This document shows, piece by piece, positions 16,400-24,668 of a stretch of DNA of 64,000 nt. This DNA is from CAIWHR01 sp963813415. GTDB lineage: Bacteria; Pseudomonadota; Gammaproteobacteria; Burkholderiales; Casimicrobiaceae. Position numbers and translations under genes: made by a program. Each line of letters begins with the position of its first letter. The first letter of the stretch is position 1. The notes beneath the pieces were generated by a model. That model was not told where the DNA came from and searched no databases. It saw only the letters and a program-made list of their open reading frames with translations. Location: NCBI GenBank assembly GCA_963813415.1, contig CAWEYW010000005.1, positions 124,001 through 188,000 on the forward strand. Reading direction: 5' to 3'.

Positions 16400-17227
16400 C
16401 TACCTGATGCTCGTACCCACGCGCTTGAAAGCGAGGTTGCTGATGTCGTCCCAGTTGAACCAGATGAAGAACGCGCGTCCGCGGATGTGATCGTCGGGCA
16501 CGAATCCCCAGTAACGACTGTCATCGCTGTTGTCGCGGTTGTCGCCCATCATGAAGTACTCACCCTTCGGAACGCGGCAGGTGAAACCGCGTTCATTGTA
16601 ATCGCAGTTCTCGCGGCCCGGGAATGGCCGCACGTTCTGCTGATAGACGGGAGCCGCCGCGGGGTTCAGGGCGAGCTCGTGCTGCTTCTCGCCGTGCCCC
16701 GTGTCCACGGTCTCGGTGAACCGCTGCGTGGTCTCGAAGCGCATCCCCTCGAGATAGCTGTAGCTGCCGTCCGATTGCACCGGCCACGGCTTGCCGTTCA
16801 CGGTGAGGCGCTTGTCCCGATAAGCGACCTCGTCGCCGCCGACGCCGATCACGCGCTTGATGAAGTCCTGGGATGGATTCACCGGATAGCGAAACACCAC
16901 CACATCCCCGCGCTGGGGGTCGCCCAGCGGAATGATCTTCTGCTCGATGACGGGCAGCCGAATGCCATACGTGAATTTGTTCACCAGGATGAAATCGCCG
17001 ACTTCCAGCGTCGGCCGCATCGACGAGGACGGAATCTTGAACGGCTCCGCCACGAAGGAGCGCAGCAGGAACACGATGAGCAGGACGGGAAAGAAGCTCT
17101 TGGGGTATTCGACCCACCAGGGTTCGGGCGCGCCGGGCGCACGTTCCCGCGCCAGCCACAGGCGGTCGGCGAGCGCGACGAGGCCGGTCAGCAGCGTCGC
17201 GAAAAAGAGGATCAGGGCAAAGTTCAT
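16400..17227 (-). CDS. lepB: Signal peptidase I
   Basis: Inner-membrane serine protease that removes signal peptides from exported proteins. The 275 residues have two N-terminal membrane segments (about 3-20 and 44-60), then the catalytic Ser69 in SSSMRPTLEVGDF and the general-base Lys124 in DFIKRVIGVGGDEV. A conserved MGDNRDNSDDSRYWG box lies near the C-terminus. ATG at 17227. The order lepA-lepB-DUF4845-rnc-era is conserved across beta- and gammaproteobacteria. Confidence 0.97.
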   Translation of the reverse strand: MNFALILFFATLLTGLVALADRLWLARERAPGAPEPWWVEYPKSFFPVLLIVFLLRSFVAEPFKIPSSSMRPTLEVGDFILVNKFTYGIRLPVIEQKIIPLGDPQRGDVVVFRYPVNPSQDFIKRVIGVGGDEVAYRDKRLTVNGKPWPVQSDGSYSYLEGMRFETTQRFTETVDTGHGEKQHELALNPAAAPVYQQNVRPFPGRENCDYNERGFTCRVPKGEYFMMGDNRDNSDDSRYWGFVPDDHIRGRAFFIWFNWDDISNLAFKRVGTSIR

Positions 17228-17354
17228 GGTCGGCAGGTGCGCAGCGGCAGGAAGACCGCGCTGAGAGGGGACACGGCGGCCGCATTGTCACATGGCAGCA
17301 CCATCGATGCCCGGGCCAGGGGCGGAACTCGCCGCCCGAAAGTGGTGATCTGTC

Positions 17355-19148
17355 TCATTTGTCGCCCACCTGGAGGATCGCCAGGAACGCTTCCTGCGGG
17401 ATCTCCACGCTGCCGACCGCCTTCATGCGCTTCTTGCCGGCCTTCTGCTTCTCGAGCAGCTTCTTCTTGCGCGTGATGTCCCCGCCGTAGCACTTGGCGA
17501 GCACGTTCTTGCGCATCGCCTTGATGGTCTCGCGGGCGATGATCTGCGCGCCGATGGACGCCTGCACCGCGACGTCGAACATCTGCCGCGGAATGAGCGA
17601 GCGCATCTTGGCAGCGACCTCCCGGCCGCGATAGATCGCGTTGGACCGATGCACCATCACGGAAAGCGCATCGACGCGCTCGCCATTGATCAGGATGTCG
17701 AGCTTCACGACGTCGGCCGCGCGAAACTCCTTGAACTCGTAATCGAGGGATGCGTAGCCGCGCGACACCGACTTCAGCTTGTCGAAGAAGTCCATCACGA
17801 CTTCCGCCATCGGCAGCTCGTACGTCAGCATCACCTGCCGGCCCATGTATTGCATGTTCTTCTGCGCGCCGCGCTTCTCGGTGCACAACGTGATCACCGG
17901 TCCGACGAACTCCTGCGGCATCAGGATCGTGGCCGTGATGATCGGCTCACGGATCTCCTCGACGCGCGAAAGATCGGGCAGCTTCGAGGGATTCTCGATC
18001 TCGGCCACCGTGCCATCGCGCAGCAGGAGCTGGTACACCACCGTCGGTGCGGTGGTGATGAGATCCATGTCGTACTCGCGTTCGAGACGCTCCTGCACGA
18101 TGTCCATGTGCAGCAGCCCCAGAAAGCCGCAGCGGAAGCCGAATCCGAGTGCCTGCGAAACTTCCGGCTCGTAGTGCAGCGAGGCGTCGTTCAGCTTGAG
18201 CTTCTCGAGCGCGTCGCGCAGCGCCTCGTACTGGTTGGCCTCGACGGGGTACAGGCCCGCGAACACCTGCGGCTTGACGTCCTTGAATCCTGGCAACGCG
18301 GCCGCCGCTGGCCGATTGGCGAGGGTCACGGTGTCGCCCACCTTGGCCGCATGGATCTCCTTGATCCCGGCGATGATGAATCCGACCTCACCCGCACCCA
18401 GCGCATCGCGCGCCACGGCCTTCGGCGTGAACACGCCCACCTGCTCGCAGCCGTAGGCAGCCCCTGTCGCCATGAGCAGGATCTTGTCGCGCGGCTTGAG
18501 CACGCCTTCCATGACCCGCACCAGCATCACCACGCCCACATAGTTGTCGAACCACGAGTCGATGATGAGCGCCTGCAGCGGCTGGTCCAGTTCGCCCTTG
18601 GGCGGCGGCACGCGTGCGATGACGGCCTCGAGGATGTCATCGATGCCCTCGCCCGTCTTCGCGCTGGCGCGGATCGCGTGCTGCGCATCGATGCCGATGA
18701 TGTCCTCGATCTCGGAGGCGACGCGGTCCGGGTCGGCCGAGGGCAGGTCGATCTTGTTCAGCACGGGCACCACTTCAACGCCCTGCTCGATGGCCGTGTA
18801 GCAGTTGGCCACGGTTTGCGCCTCGACGCCCTGCGACGCGTCCACGACCAGCAGCGCCCCTTCGCACGCCGCCAACGACCGGGAGACCTCGTACGCGAAG
18901 TCGACGTGCCCAGGCGTGTCGATCAGATTCAACCGATACGTTTTGCCATCGCGTGCCTGGTAGACGAGTGCCGCCGTCTGGGCCTTGATGGTGATGCCGC
19001 GCTCGCGTTCGAGGTCCATGGAATCGAGGACCTGTGCCTCCATCTCGCGGTCGGCGAGCCCACCGCAGCGCTGAATGAAGCGATCGGCGAGCGTCGACTT
19101 GCCGTGGTCGATGTGCGCGATGATGGAGAAATTGCGGATGTCCTGCAC
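17355..19148 (-). CDS. lepA: Elongation factor 4 (back-translocating GTPase LepA)
   Basis: A 597-residue ribosome-associated GTPase. The G-domain has AHIDHGKSTLADRF, DTPGHVDFAYEVSRSL and NKIDLPSADP. EF-G-like domains II and III follow, then the LepA-specific C-terminus (KCYGGDITRKKKLLEKQK). Length is typical. The start is GTG at 19148 giving MQDIRNFSIIAHIDHG, the family's usual N-terminus. A hairpin terminator at 19225-19250 separates it from the upstream glutaredoxin gene, so it probably has its own promoter. Confidence 0.97.
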   Translation of the reverse strand: MQDIRNFSIIAHIDHGKSTLADRFIQRCGGLADREMEAQVLDSMDLERERGITIKAQTAALVYQARDGKTYRLNLIDTPGHVDFAYEVSRSLAACEGALLVVDASQGVEAQTVANCYTAIEQGVEVVPVLNKIDLPSADPDRVASEIEDIIGIDAQHAIRASAKTGEGIDDILEAVIARVPPPKGELDQPLQALIIDSWFDNYVGVVMLVRVMEGVLKPRDKILLMATGAAYGCEQVGVFTPKAVARDALGAGEVGFIIAGIKEIHAAKVGDTVTLANRPAAAALPGFKDVKPQVFAGLYPVEANQYEALRDALEKLKLNDASLHYEPEVSQALGFGFRCGFLGLLHMDIVQERLEREYDMDLITTAPTVVYQLLLRDGTVAEIENPSKLPDLSRVEEIREPIITATILMPQEFVGPVITLCTEKRGAQKNMQYMGRQVMLTYELPMAEVVMDFFDKLKSVSRGYASLDYEFKEFRAADVVKLDILINGERVDALSVMVHRSNAIYRGREVAAKMRSLIPRQMFDVAVQASIGAQIIARETIKAMRKNVLAKCYGGDITRKKKLLEKQKAGKKRMKAVGSVEIPQEAFLAILQVGDK

Positions 19149-19224
19149 GGATTGCCTTAGGGAGGGAGCTCAGGACCGGCGGTGCCTGGCGGTACCGGGC
19201 ACACGGATCGGCGCGCCCAAACGA

Positions 19225-19250
19225 CAAAAGGGCACCGCGAAGTGCCCTTG
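19225..19250 (-). terminator. Rho-independent terminator after the rpoE-mucD-grx run
   Basis: On the minus strand AAGGGCAC and GTGCCCTT form an 8-bp stem around a six-base TTCGCG loop, and the right arm runs into a short T tract (CCCTTTTGTC). It lies 25-50 bp after the glutaredoxin stop and upstream of lepA, so it would end transcripts coming from the sigma-E operon. Confidence 0.65.
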
Positions 19251-19273
19251 CTACACCCGCGATTTTAGCGGAT

Positions 19274-19579
19274 TTACCCGCTCCCAGCGACCGCGCCCGC
19301 CAGGCGGCCGCACCCGCCGGTCAGGATCGCTTCGACGCGCACAGCGTCGTAGTGATAATGACAAAGCTCATTGGCCGCGGCGGGTTCACCGAGGAACAGC
19401 ACCGGTACGAGATCGCCCCATGTGGCGACCAGCCGCGGATGGGCATCGATGTCGATGACTTCAAGCAATAGGCCATGGGCAACGGCCACCGGCGCCGCGG
19501 CTTCCTGCATGGCGTCGCAGAGGCTGCAGTAGGCGCGACTCAGGAGCGTCAAGCGCGACGGCGGCGCCGAACGGGTCAT
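19274..19579 (-). CDS. Glutaredoxin family protein
   Basis: A 101-residue thioredoxin-fold protein with an N-terminal redox motif CSLC (LLSRAYCSLCDAM) and a cis-Pro region VPVLFLGE, as in the DUF836/glutaredoxin-like family. The Ala/Gly-rich C-terminus carries extra Cys residues. It lies between mucD and lepA, a position where small glutaredoxins are common in betaproteobacteria; redox control of envelope stress is only an inference. ATG at 19579, 75 bp after the mucD stop. Confidence 0.85.
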   Translation of the reverse strand: MTRSAPPSRLTLLSRAYCSLCDAMQEAAAPVAVAHGLLLEVIDIDAHPRLVATWGDLVPVLFLGEPAAANELCHYHYDAVRVEAILTGGCGRLAGAVAGSG

Positions 19580-19654
19580 GCTCGCCGGTCCGCCGGGCGG
19601 CAGCCGCGCGGGTGCAGCGGGCTGGCGCCGATCATCGCGCGCTGACGTCGGGCG

Positions 19655-21121
19655 TCACTCGGCGCCGTTGACGCGCAATGTCGAGAAGAAGGTGGTCTCG
19701 CCGCGCTTCATCTGCAGCGTCACGGAGGCGCCCTTATCCATCTTGGCAAGCAGGCCGTTCAGCTGCTCGGCGCTGCGCACCTCCGTCGTCTGGCCGCGGC
19801 TCACGATGGCGAGGATCACGTCGCCGGGCTGCACGTTGCCCCGCACCGAGCCGGTGATGTCCTCGACCAGCACGCCGTTCTTGATCTCGAGTTCCTTGCG
19901 CTGCTCGTCGGTGAGATCCTGCAGCGCGAGACCGAGGCGGTTGGGCTTGGCCTTCTCTTTGGGCGCCGGGGCGTTGCGGCGCTGCTGCGGCGCTGCCGCC
20001 GCGTCTTCCTTGAGCTCGGCAACCGTGACCGCGACGTCCCGCTGCGCACCCTTGCGCCAGAGGGTCAGGTTGACCTTCGTCCCCGGGCGGATCATGGTGA
20101 TGATGCGCGGCAACTCGCTCGAGGTGCGCACGTCGCGCCCGTCGACCTTGAGAATGATGTCGCCCACTTCGATCCCGGCCTTGTCCGAAGGCCCGCCTTT
20201 CTCGACGGAGTTCACGAGCGCGCCCGTTGCCTTGGGCAGGCCGAACGCTTCTGCGGTCTCGCGCGCGACCTCCTGGATCTGCACGCCGATGCGCCCGCGC
20301 GTGACCCGGCCCTTCTCCTTCAGCTGCTGCACGGTGTTCATCGCGACATCGATCGGGATCGCGAACGACAGGCCCATGTAGCCGCCGGAACGGGAAAAGA
20401 TGAGTGAGTTGACGCCGATCACCTCGCCTTTGAGATTGAACAGCGGACCGCCGGAATTGCCCGGATTGATCGCGACGTCGGTCTGCAGGAACGGCACGAG
20501 GTTCTCCTGCGGCAGGTCGCGGCCCTTGGCGCTGATGATGCCGGCCGTCATCGTGTTCTCCAGCCCGAATGGCTTGCCGATGGCGACGACCCACTCGCCG
20601 ACTCTCGACTTGTCGGGATCGCCGATCGTGACGCGCGGCAGGTTCGTCGCATCGATCTTCAGCAGCGCGATGTCCGAGCGCTTGTCCGCGCCGACCACCT
20701 TGGCCTTGAATTCGCGCCGATCGGTGAGCCGCACGGTCACCTCGTCGGCATTGTCGACCACGTGCGCATTGGTGATCAGGTAGCCGTCCGCCGAGATGAT
20801 GAAGCCCGATCCTGCCGTCTGCGACTCGAGGTCACGCTCCGGCCCGTTCCCGCGTCCGCGCGGAATCTGCCCGAAGCGGCGGAAGAACTCGTAGAAGGGA
20901 TCGTCCTCGGACAGTCCCTGCGGCGGTTGCTGGCGACGCACGCGCTGGGTGACATCGATGCTCACCACGGCCGGGCCGTTCTTCTCGTACAGCTCGGTGA
21001 AATCCGGGAGCCCTGCCACCGAGCGTCCTTGCGCCACGGCGGGGGTGAATGCAGCGGGTCCAAACGACAGGACGAGTGCTGCGAGGGCGGCAACGATCGT
21101 TGCGGGAAAGGCGGGCTTCAT
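19655..21121 (-). CDS. mucD: Periplasmic serine endoprotease, DegP/DegQ/MucD type
   Basis: Periplasmic protease/chaperone of misfolded envelope proteins. The 488 residues begin with a signal peptide cleaved near AVA-QG (about residue 30). The trypsin-like domain has the triad His120 (TNAHVV), Asp150 (KRSDIALLK) and Ser223 (GNSGGPLF). Two PDZ domains follow (about 265-365 and 385-488). The ATG at 21121 starts the signal peptide; an earlier start adds an unneeded basic leader. It is co-oriented after rpoE, rseA and rseB, the mucABD-like arrangement, so sigma-E control is likely. Confidence 0.96.
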   Translation of the reverse strand: MKPAFPATIVAALAALVLSFGPAAFTPAVAQGRSVAGLPDFTELYEKNGPAVVSIDVTQRVRRQQPPQGLSEDDPFYEFFRRFGQIPRGRGNGPERDLESQTAGSGFIISADGYLITNAHVVDNADEVTVRLTDRREFKAKVVGADKRSDIALLKIDATNLPRVTIGDPDKSRVGEWVVAIGKPFGLENTMTAGIISAKGRDLPQENLVPFLQTDVAINPGNSGGPLFNLKGEVIGVNSLIFSRSGGYMGLSFAIPIDVAMNTVQQLKEKGRVTRGRIGVQIQEVARETAEAFGLPKATGALVNSVEKGGPSDKAGIEVGDIILKVDGRDVRTSSELPRIITMIRPGTKVNLTLWRKGAQRDVAVTVAELKEDAAAAPQQRRNAPAPKEKAKPNRLGLALQDLTDEQRKELEIKNGVLVEDITGSVRGNVQPGDVILAIVSRGQTTEVRSAEQLNGLLAKMDKGASVTLQMKRGETTFFSTLRVNGAE

Positions 21122-21167
21122 TGGATTCCTCTTGCGGGACTTGGGCACGGGCGTGGGTTGAGCGGGA

Positions 21168-22172
21168 TCAGCGATGCGTCACCGTGTTGGCCATCTGCCG
21201 GATCGCGAGCACAGGAGCTTCGCCCAGCACGGTGACGAGGTAGTCGTCGAGCTGGCGCATGAAGATGTTGGTGCCACCCTGCTGAATGAGGCCCACCGCG
21301 TGCGGTGCGGCGCCGGACGGCTCGACGAACACGGAGATCGCGACCAGGCCATCGGAGAACACGAGATGCGCAACCGGATAGCGCTTGCCGCGCAGGGTGC
21401 GGAAGCCCTCGACGATCTTGTTGAAGCCGGGCGGCAACTTGGCCACCGTCCAGCCGGTGTCCTTGAGCTCGATGTCGCCGGGACCGATCTCGCGCACCTG
21501 CCAATCCGGGGGTGCGGGCGGCCACGTCGGCTTGACGGCCGCGCGGTCGATCCGGCCACCGATCACGAGGTCCGTGAACGCGAACTGCTCGACGACGTCG
21601 CTGAGCTCGTTGAGGATGCGCGCCTTGAGCAGCAGCCCGGTGGCTGGATCCGCCCAGAACTTGTGGCCGTAGCGCAGGCCGTCGCGCGGCTCGAAGACGT
21701 ATGCCTGCGCTTCGATGCCCGCGACGCGTGCAGTCTCGGCCTTGCGGAAGTCGTAGAAGTCCAGGAGCGAGCGCTGCTGTTGCGGCGAAAGCGACGGAAA
21801 GGCATTGCGGAACGTGCGCGGCTCGATGCGCACCACCTTCGCATCCGGGTAATAGCAGCGCACCTCGCCCTGGTTGCGGATGATCTCGCGCGCCGGGCCG
21901 TCTAGATTGTTGAGCTTCTCGAACTCGCCGGCGGCATCGTTGATATGCACGAGGCGCGAAGTCTCGACCCGCCCGCCGTGCTGGAACACGATCGTTCCGG
22001 CGTAATTGAGCTGCCGCGCCGCTGATGCCGCACGGGAAAGCCATGCGGCGGCATCCTGGGCGAGGACAGCGGGTGCCGCAGCCAATGCGGCCAGGGCAAA
22101 TGCCAGTGTGACGGCAGGTGCTGCCCGCCGCCGGAGCGGCCGGATCACGGCGGTGACGACGCGTGCGGTCAT
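21168..22172 (-). CDS. rseB: Sigma-E regulatory protein RseB/MucB
   Basis: Periplasmic protein that binds anti-sigma factor RseA and senses mislocalised lipoproteins. The 334 residues start with a signal peptide (cleavage after AVLA). The large N-terminal LolA-like domain has LNYAGTIVFQHGGRVETSRL. A smaller C-terminal domain includes LPPGFNKIVEGFRT and VFVEPSGAAPHAV. ATG at 22172, 33 bp after the rseA stop. Context within rpoE-rseA-rseB-mucD is decisive. Confidence 0.95.
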   Translation of the reverse strand: MTARVVTAVIRPLRRRAAPAVTLAFALAALAAAPAVLAQDAAAWLSRAASAARQLNYAGTIVFQHGGRVETSRLVHINDAAGEFEKLNNLDGPAREIIRNQGEVRCYYPDAKVVRIEPRTFRNAFPSLSPQQQRSLLDFYDFRKAETARVAGIEAQAYVFEPRDGLRYGHKFWADPATGLLLKARILNELSDVVEQFAFTDLVIGGRIDRAAVKPTWPPAPPDWQVREIGPGDIELKDTGWTVAKLPPGFNKIVEGFRTLRGKRYPVAHLVFSDGLVAISVFVEPSGAAPHAVGLIQQGGTNIFMRQLDDYLVTVLGEAPVLAIRQMANTVTHR

Positions 22173-22205
22173 GAATGCAAGCCCATCGGCCGCTGCGGCC
22201 TGCGG

Positions 22206-22718
22206 TTACGGACGGCCATCAGGCGTGACGGTCGAGATCGGGCGCAGACTCGGTCCCAGCCCCTGGATTTGGGTGGTCGGCGAATATTCCTGGTGCGCCA
22301 GCAGGTAATCCTGCGGCACCGCCTGTGGGCGGAACTGCGCGGCGCGCACCTGCGCCGCCTCGCGCGCCTTGGCGATAGCGGAGGCGCCCGGCCCCGGCAC
22401 GATGATGCTGACGGCGACCCAGCCAGTCAGCGCGACCGCGGCGACCGTGGCCGCGGCCGCCCAGGCGTAGGTCGCCGGGCGCTGCACGCGCACCCGCGGC
22501 GCCACCACGATCGGCTCTGCTTCCAGCCGGTGCGTGAACCGATCCGAGAAACCCGGCGCGATGCCGGGCGATCCTTCGCGCAGGGTCTCGCCGATGACGT
22601 GATAGCAGACCCAGGTGGCCATGCCTTCGCGTTGTTTGAGCTCGCCGCAGGCGGCATCGAACTGCTCCTCGTCGAGCTCGCCATCGACCAGCCGTGAAAT
22701 GTCCTCGCGCGTTACCAT
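22206..22718 (-). CDS. rseA: Anti-sigma-E factor RseA/MucA
   Basis: Single-pass membrane protein that holds RpoE inactive until cleaved. The 170 residues have a cytoplasmic sigma-binding domain (REDISRLVDGELDEEQFDAA, then WVCYHVIGETLRE), a transmembrane helix (about 88-110, WAAAATVAAVALTGWVAVSI) and a periplasmic tail of about 60 residues. The ATG lies inside rpoE with a 7-bp overlap, so the factor and its inhibitor are translated together. Confidence 0.94.
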   Translation of the reverse strand: MVTREDISRLVDGELDEEQFDAACGELKQREGMATWVCYHVIGETLREGSPGIAPGFSDRFTHRLEAEPIVVAPRVRVQRPATYAWAAAATVAAVALTGWVAVSIIVPGPGASAIAKAREAAQVRAAQFRPQAVPQDYLLAHQEYSPTTQIQGLGPSLRPISTVTPDGRP

Positions 22719-23311
22719 CGTCTATCCTTGTCGGTCCCCAGCAACGGCCGCAATTCCGTTGCGATCGCTTCCCGCGCCCGGAAGATCCGGGAGCGCACGG
22801 TGCCAATCGGACAGTTCATCACGTTGGCGATCTCTTCGTAACTCAACCCTTCGATCTCGCGCAGCGTGATCGCCGTGCGCAGATCATCGGGCAGCGCGTC
22901 CATGGCCTTGTTCACCGTGGTCGCAATCTGCTTGCCCAGCAACTCCGACTCCGGTGTGTTGGAGTCGCGCAGCTGCTCCGCGTCCTCGAAATTCTCCGCC
23001 TCCTCGTGATCGAAGCCGGTCGACGTCGGTGCGCGCCGGCCCATCGCGACGAGATAGTTCTTCGCCGTGTTGATCGCGATCCGGTACAGCCACGTGTAGA
23101 ACGCGCTGTCGCCGCGGAACGAAGGCAGTGCGCGGTAGGCCTTGATGAAGGCTTCCTGCGTCACGTCCTCGACCTCGGCGGGGTCGCGCACCAGGCGCGA
23201 CAACAGCCGTCCCAGCTTGCGCTGATACTTCAAGACCAACAATTCGTAGGCGCGTTTGTCACCTCTCTGCGCACGCTCGACGAGCTGCTGATCGACTTCG
23301 CGATCACCCAT
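22712..23311 (-). CDS. rpoE: RNA polymerase sigma factor RpoE (sigma-24/AlgU)
   Basis: Extracytoplasmic-function sigma factor for envelope stress. The 199 residues have region 2 (EVEDVTQEAFIKAYRALPSF, then WLYRIAINTAKNYLV) and region 4 (LREIEGLSYEEIANVM, GTVRSRIFRAREAI). ATG at 23311 with AGGGA upstream. A sigma-E-like promoter lies at 23434-23460 and a vegetative-like -10 (TATACT) at 23371-23376, suggesting both autoregulated and basal expression. Confidence 0.97.
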   Translation of the reverse strand: MGDREVDQQLVERAQRGDKRAYELLVLKYQRKLGRLLSRLVRDPAEVEDVTQEAFIKAYRALPSFRGDSAFYTWLYRIAINTAKNYLVAMGRRAPTSTGFDHEEAENFEDAEQLRDSNTPESELLGKQIATTVNKAMDALPDDLRTAITLREIEGLSYEEIANVMNCPIGTVRSRIFRAREAIATELRPLLGTDKDRRW

Positions 23312-23433
23312 TGACGGGTTGTCCCTGATTCATTCGTTCTTATCCCGCCGAACGGCAGGTGCGGGCCGGCAGTATAGCGAAGCCCCGCCACCCCTCTTGA
23401 GGCGGTCGGGACCCCTCGGCACGCGCTTGCACA

Positions 23434-23460
23434 AGAGACCGTTCACCATAACGGAAGTTC
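23434..23460 (-). promoter_or_regulatory. Candidate sigma-E (RpoE) autoregulatory promoter
   Basis: On the minus strand GAACTT (23460-23455) is followed after exactly 16 bp by TCTCT (23438-23434), close to the AlgU/RpoE pattern GAACTT-N16-TCTGA. It lies 120-150 bp before the rpoE start. The -35 element touches the stop codon of the upstream asparaginase gene. Confidence 0.6.
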
Positions 23461-24577
23461 AGCGTCTGTCGTCGCCGGGCGACCCGATTTGATCCAACAC
23501 AAGATTGCCGTGGCGTTGCATTTCCACCACGGGACGAACCTGCCCGGTCGCGAGACCCCGATAGTTGTGCAGGACGGGCTCCCGCCATGGCGCCAATGCC
23601 GCGCGCTGGTCGTCGTCCAGAAGCCCGAGCTGATCGAGGACTGCCACCGTCGCCGGGAGGAGTCCTCGCCGGTTCCCGTCGGCGACCTTGACGGCGATGC
23701 CGATCCCCGCGCGCACCCCGATCGCCTGCACGCCTTCAGCCCCGATCTTTGCGATCCACTCCCCGCGGCCGGCCTGCATCAGGGCGAGATCGCTGCGCCC
23801 TTCCCCGGACACCATCTCCGGATGGGTGCGCATCGCGCGCCCGAGCCGCTGCAAGGCATCGCCATAGCGGTCGTCCGGCACGTCCGCGGCGAGGCGCGCG
23901 TAGCCTTGGGCCAGGCGCGCCAGCGGCGCGGCGTAGTTCGGCGCCGAGCACCCGTCGACGCCCCATGCCAGCGCCTCCACGGGGGTTGCCAGGCAGTGCG
24001 CCACGGCTTCACGAATGGCGGCCTGCAGCGGATGCCCGAAGGCCAGATAATCGCCTTTGGGCAACCCGCAGAGCGTGCAATACGCGAGCATGCCGGCATG
24101 CTTGCCGGAACAGTTGTGCGCCAGCGGCGAATAGGGGGGTGGTGGGGGCAACTCGCCGCGCACCTCGTAGAACCCGGGCGCATGCGTGCCGCATTGCAGG
24201 TCCTCCAAGGCATTGCCGCCGCGCCGCAGGATCGCGGCGGCCGCCGCGACATGCCGCTCCTCGCCGGAGTGGCTCGCACACAGCAGCGCGGTTTGTGCCG
24301 TGGACAGCCCGAGACGCTCGACACCGTCCACCGCAACGAGCGGGATCGCCTGGAAAGGCTTCAGGGCACTGCGCGTCGCGGTGACGTGCCACGGATCCCC
24401 CGCGCTCCAGAGTACGTGGCCGTCCACGTCGACAACCGCCACGGAACCGAAGTGGGTGGCGTCGACCATCGCGCCGCGCGTGACGACGCTGAGCGCGACG
24501 TGCGGCGGCGCGGTGTCACGCGGAGCGGAACGCGAAAGGCGGTCGCCGGGGATGGCGACCGCCGCGGAGGTGATCAT
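23459..24577 (-). CDS. Asparaginase II family protein (Rhizobium etli AnsA-type)
   Basis: A 372-residue enzyme of the class 3 asparaginase family, distinct from E. coli AnsA/AnsB. Recognisable blocks are RSALKPFQAIPLV, CASHSGEERHVAAA, HNCSGKHAGMLAYC, DGCSAPNYAAPL and GEGRSDLALMQA. The two Cys-containing blocks resemble metal-binding sites described for the Rhizobium enzyme. It would hydrolyse L-asparagine to aspartate and ammonia, presumably in the cytosol (no signal peptide). Its stop abuts the rpoE promoter, and it appears to be transcribed on its own. Confidence 0.9.
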   Translation of the reverse strand: MITSAAVAIPGDRLSRSAPRDTAPPHVALSVVTRGAMVDATHFGSVAVVDVDGHVLWSAGDPWHVTATRSALKPFQAIPLVAVDGVERLGLSTAQTALLCASHSGEERHVAAAAAILRRGGNALEDLQCGTHAPGFYEVRGELPPPPPYSPLAHNCSGKHAGMLAYCTLCGLPKGDYLAFGHPLQAAIREAVAHCLATPVEALAWGVDGCSAPNYAAPLARLAQGYARLAADVPDDRYGDALQRLGRAMRTHPEMVSGEGRSDLALMQAGRGEWIAKIGAEGVQAIGVRAGIGIAVKVADGNRRGLLPATVAVLDQLGLLDDDQRAALAPWREPVLHNYRGLATGQVRPVVEMQRHGNLVLDQIGSPGDDRR

Positions 24578-24668
24578 CGGGCGTGGCGGCAGGGTAATCG
24601 CGCATTATCGCCCGCTGCCCGCAGCCATGGAGGCGGCAACTGGACTGCGGCGACGCCGCGGTGGGCGA

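Noticed and set aside
24604..24609. GATAAT -10 box for the asparaginase gene
   Set aside because: The hexamer is well placed, but no -35 could be found 16-18 bp upstream, so it is too weak to list.
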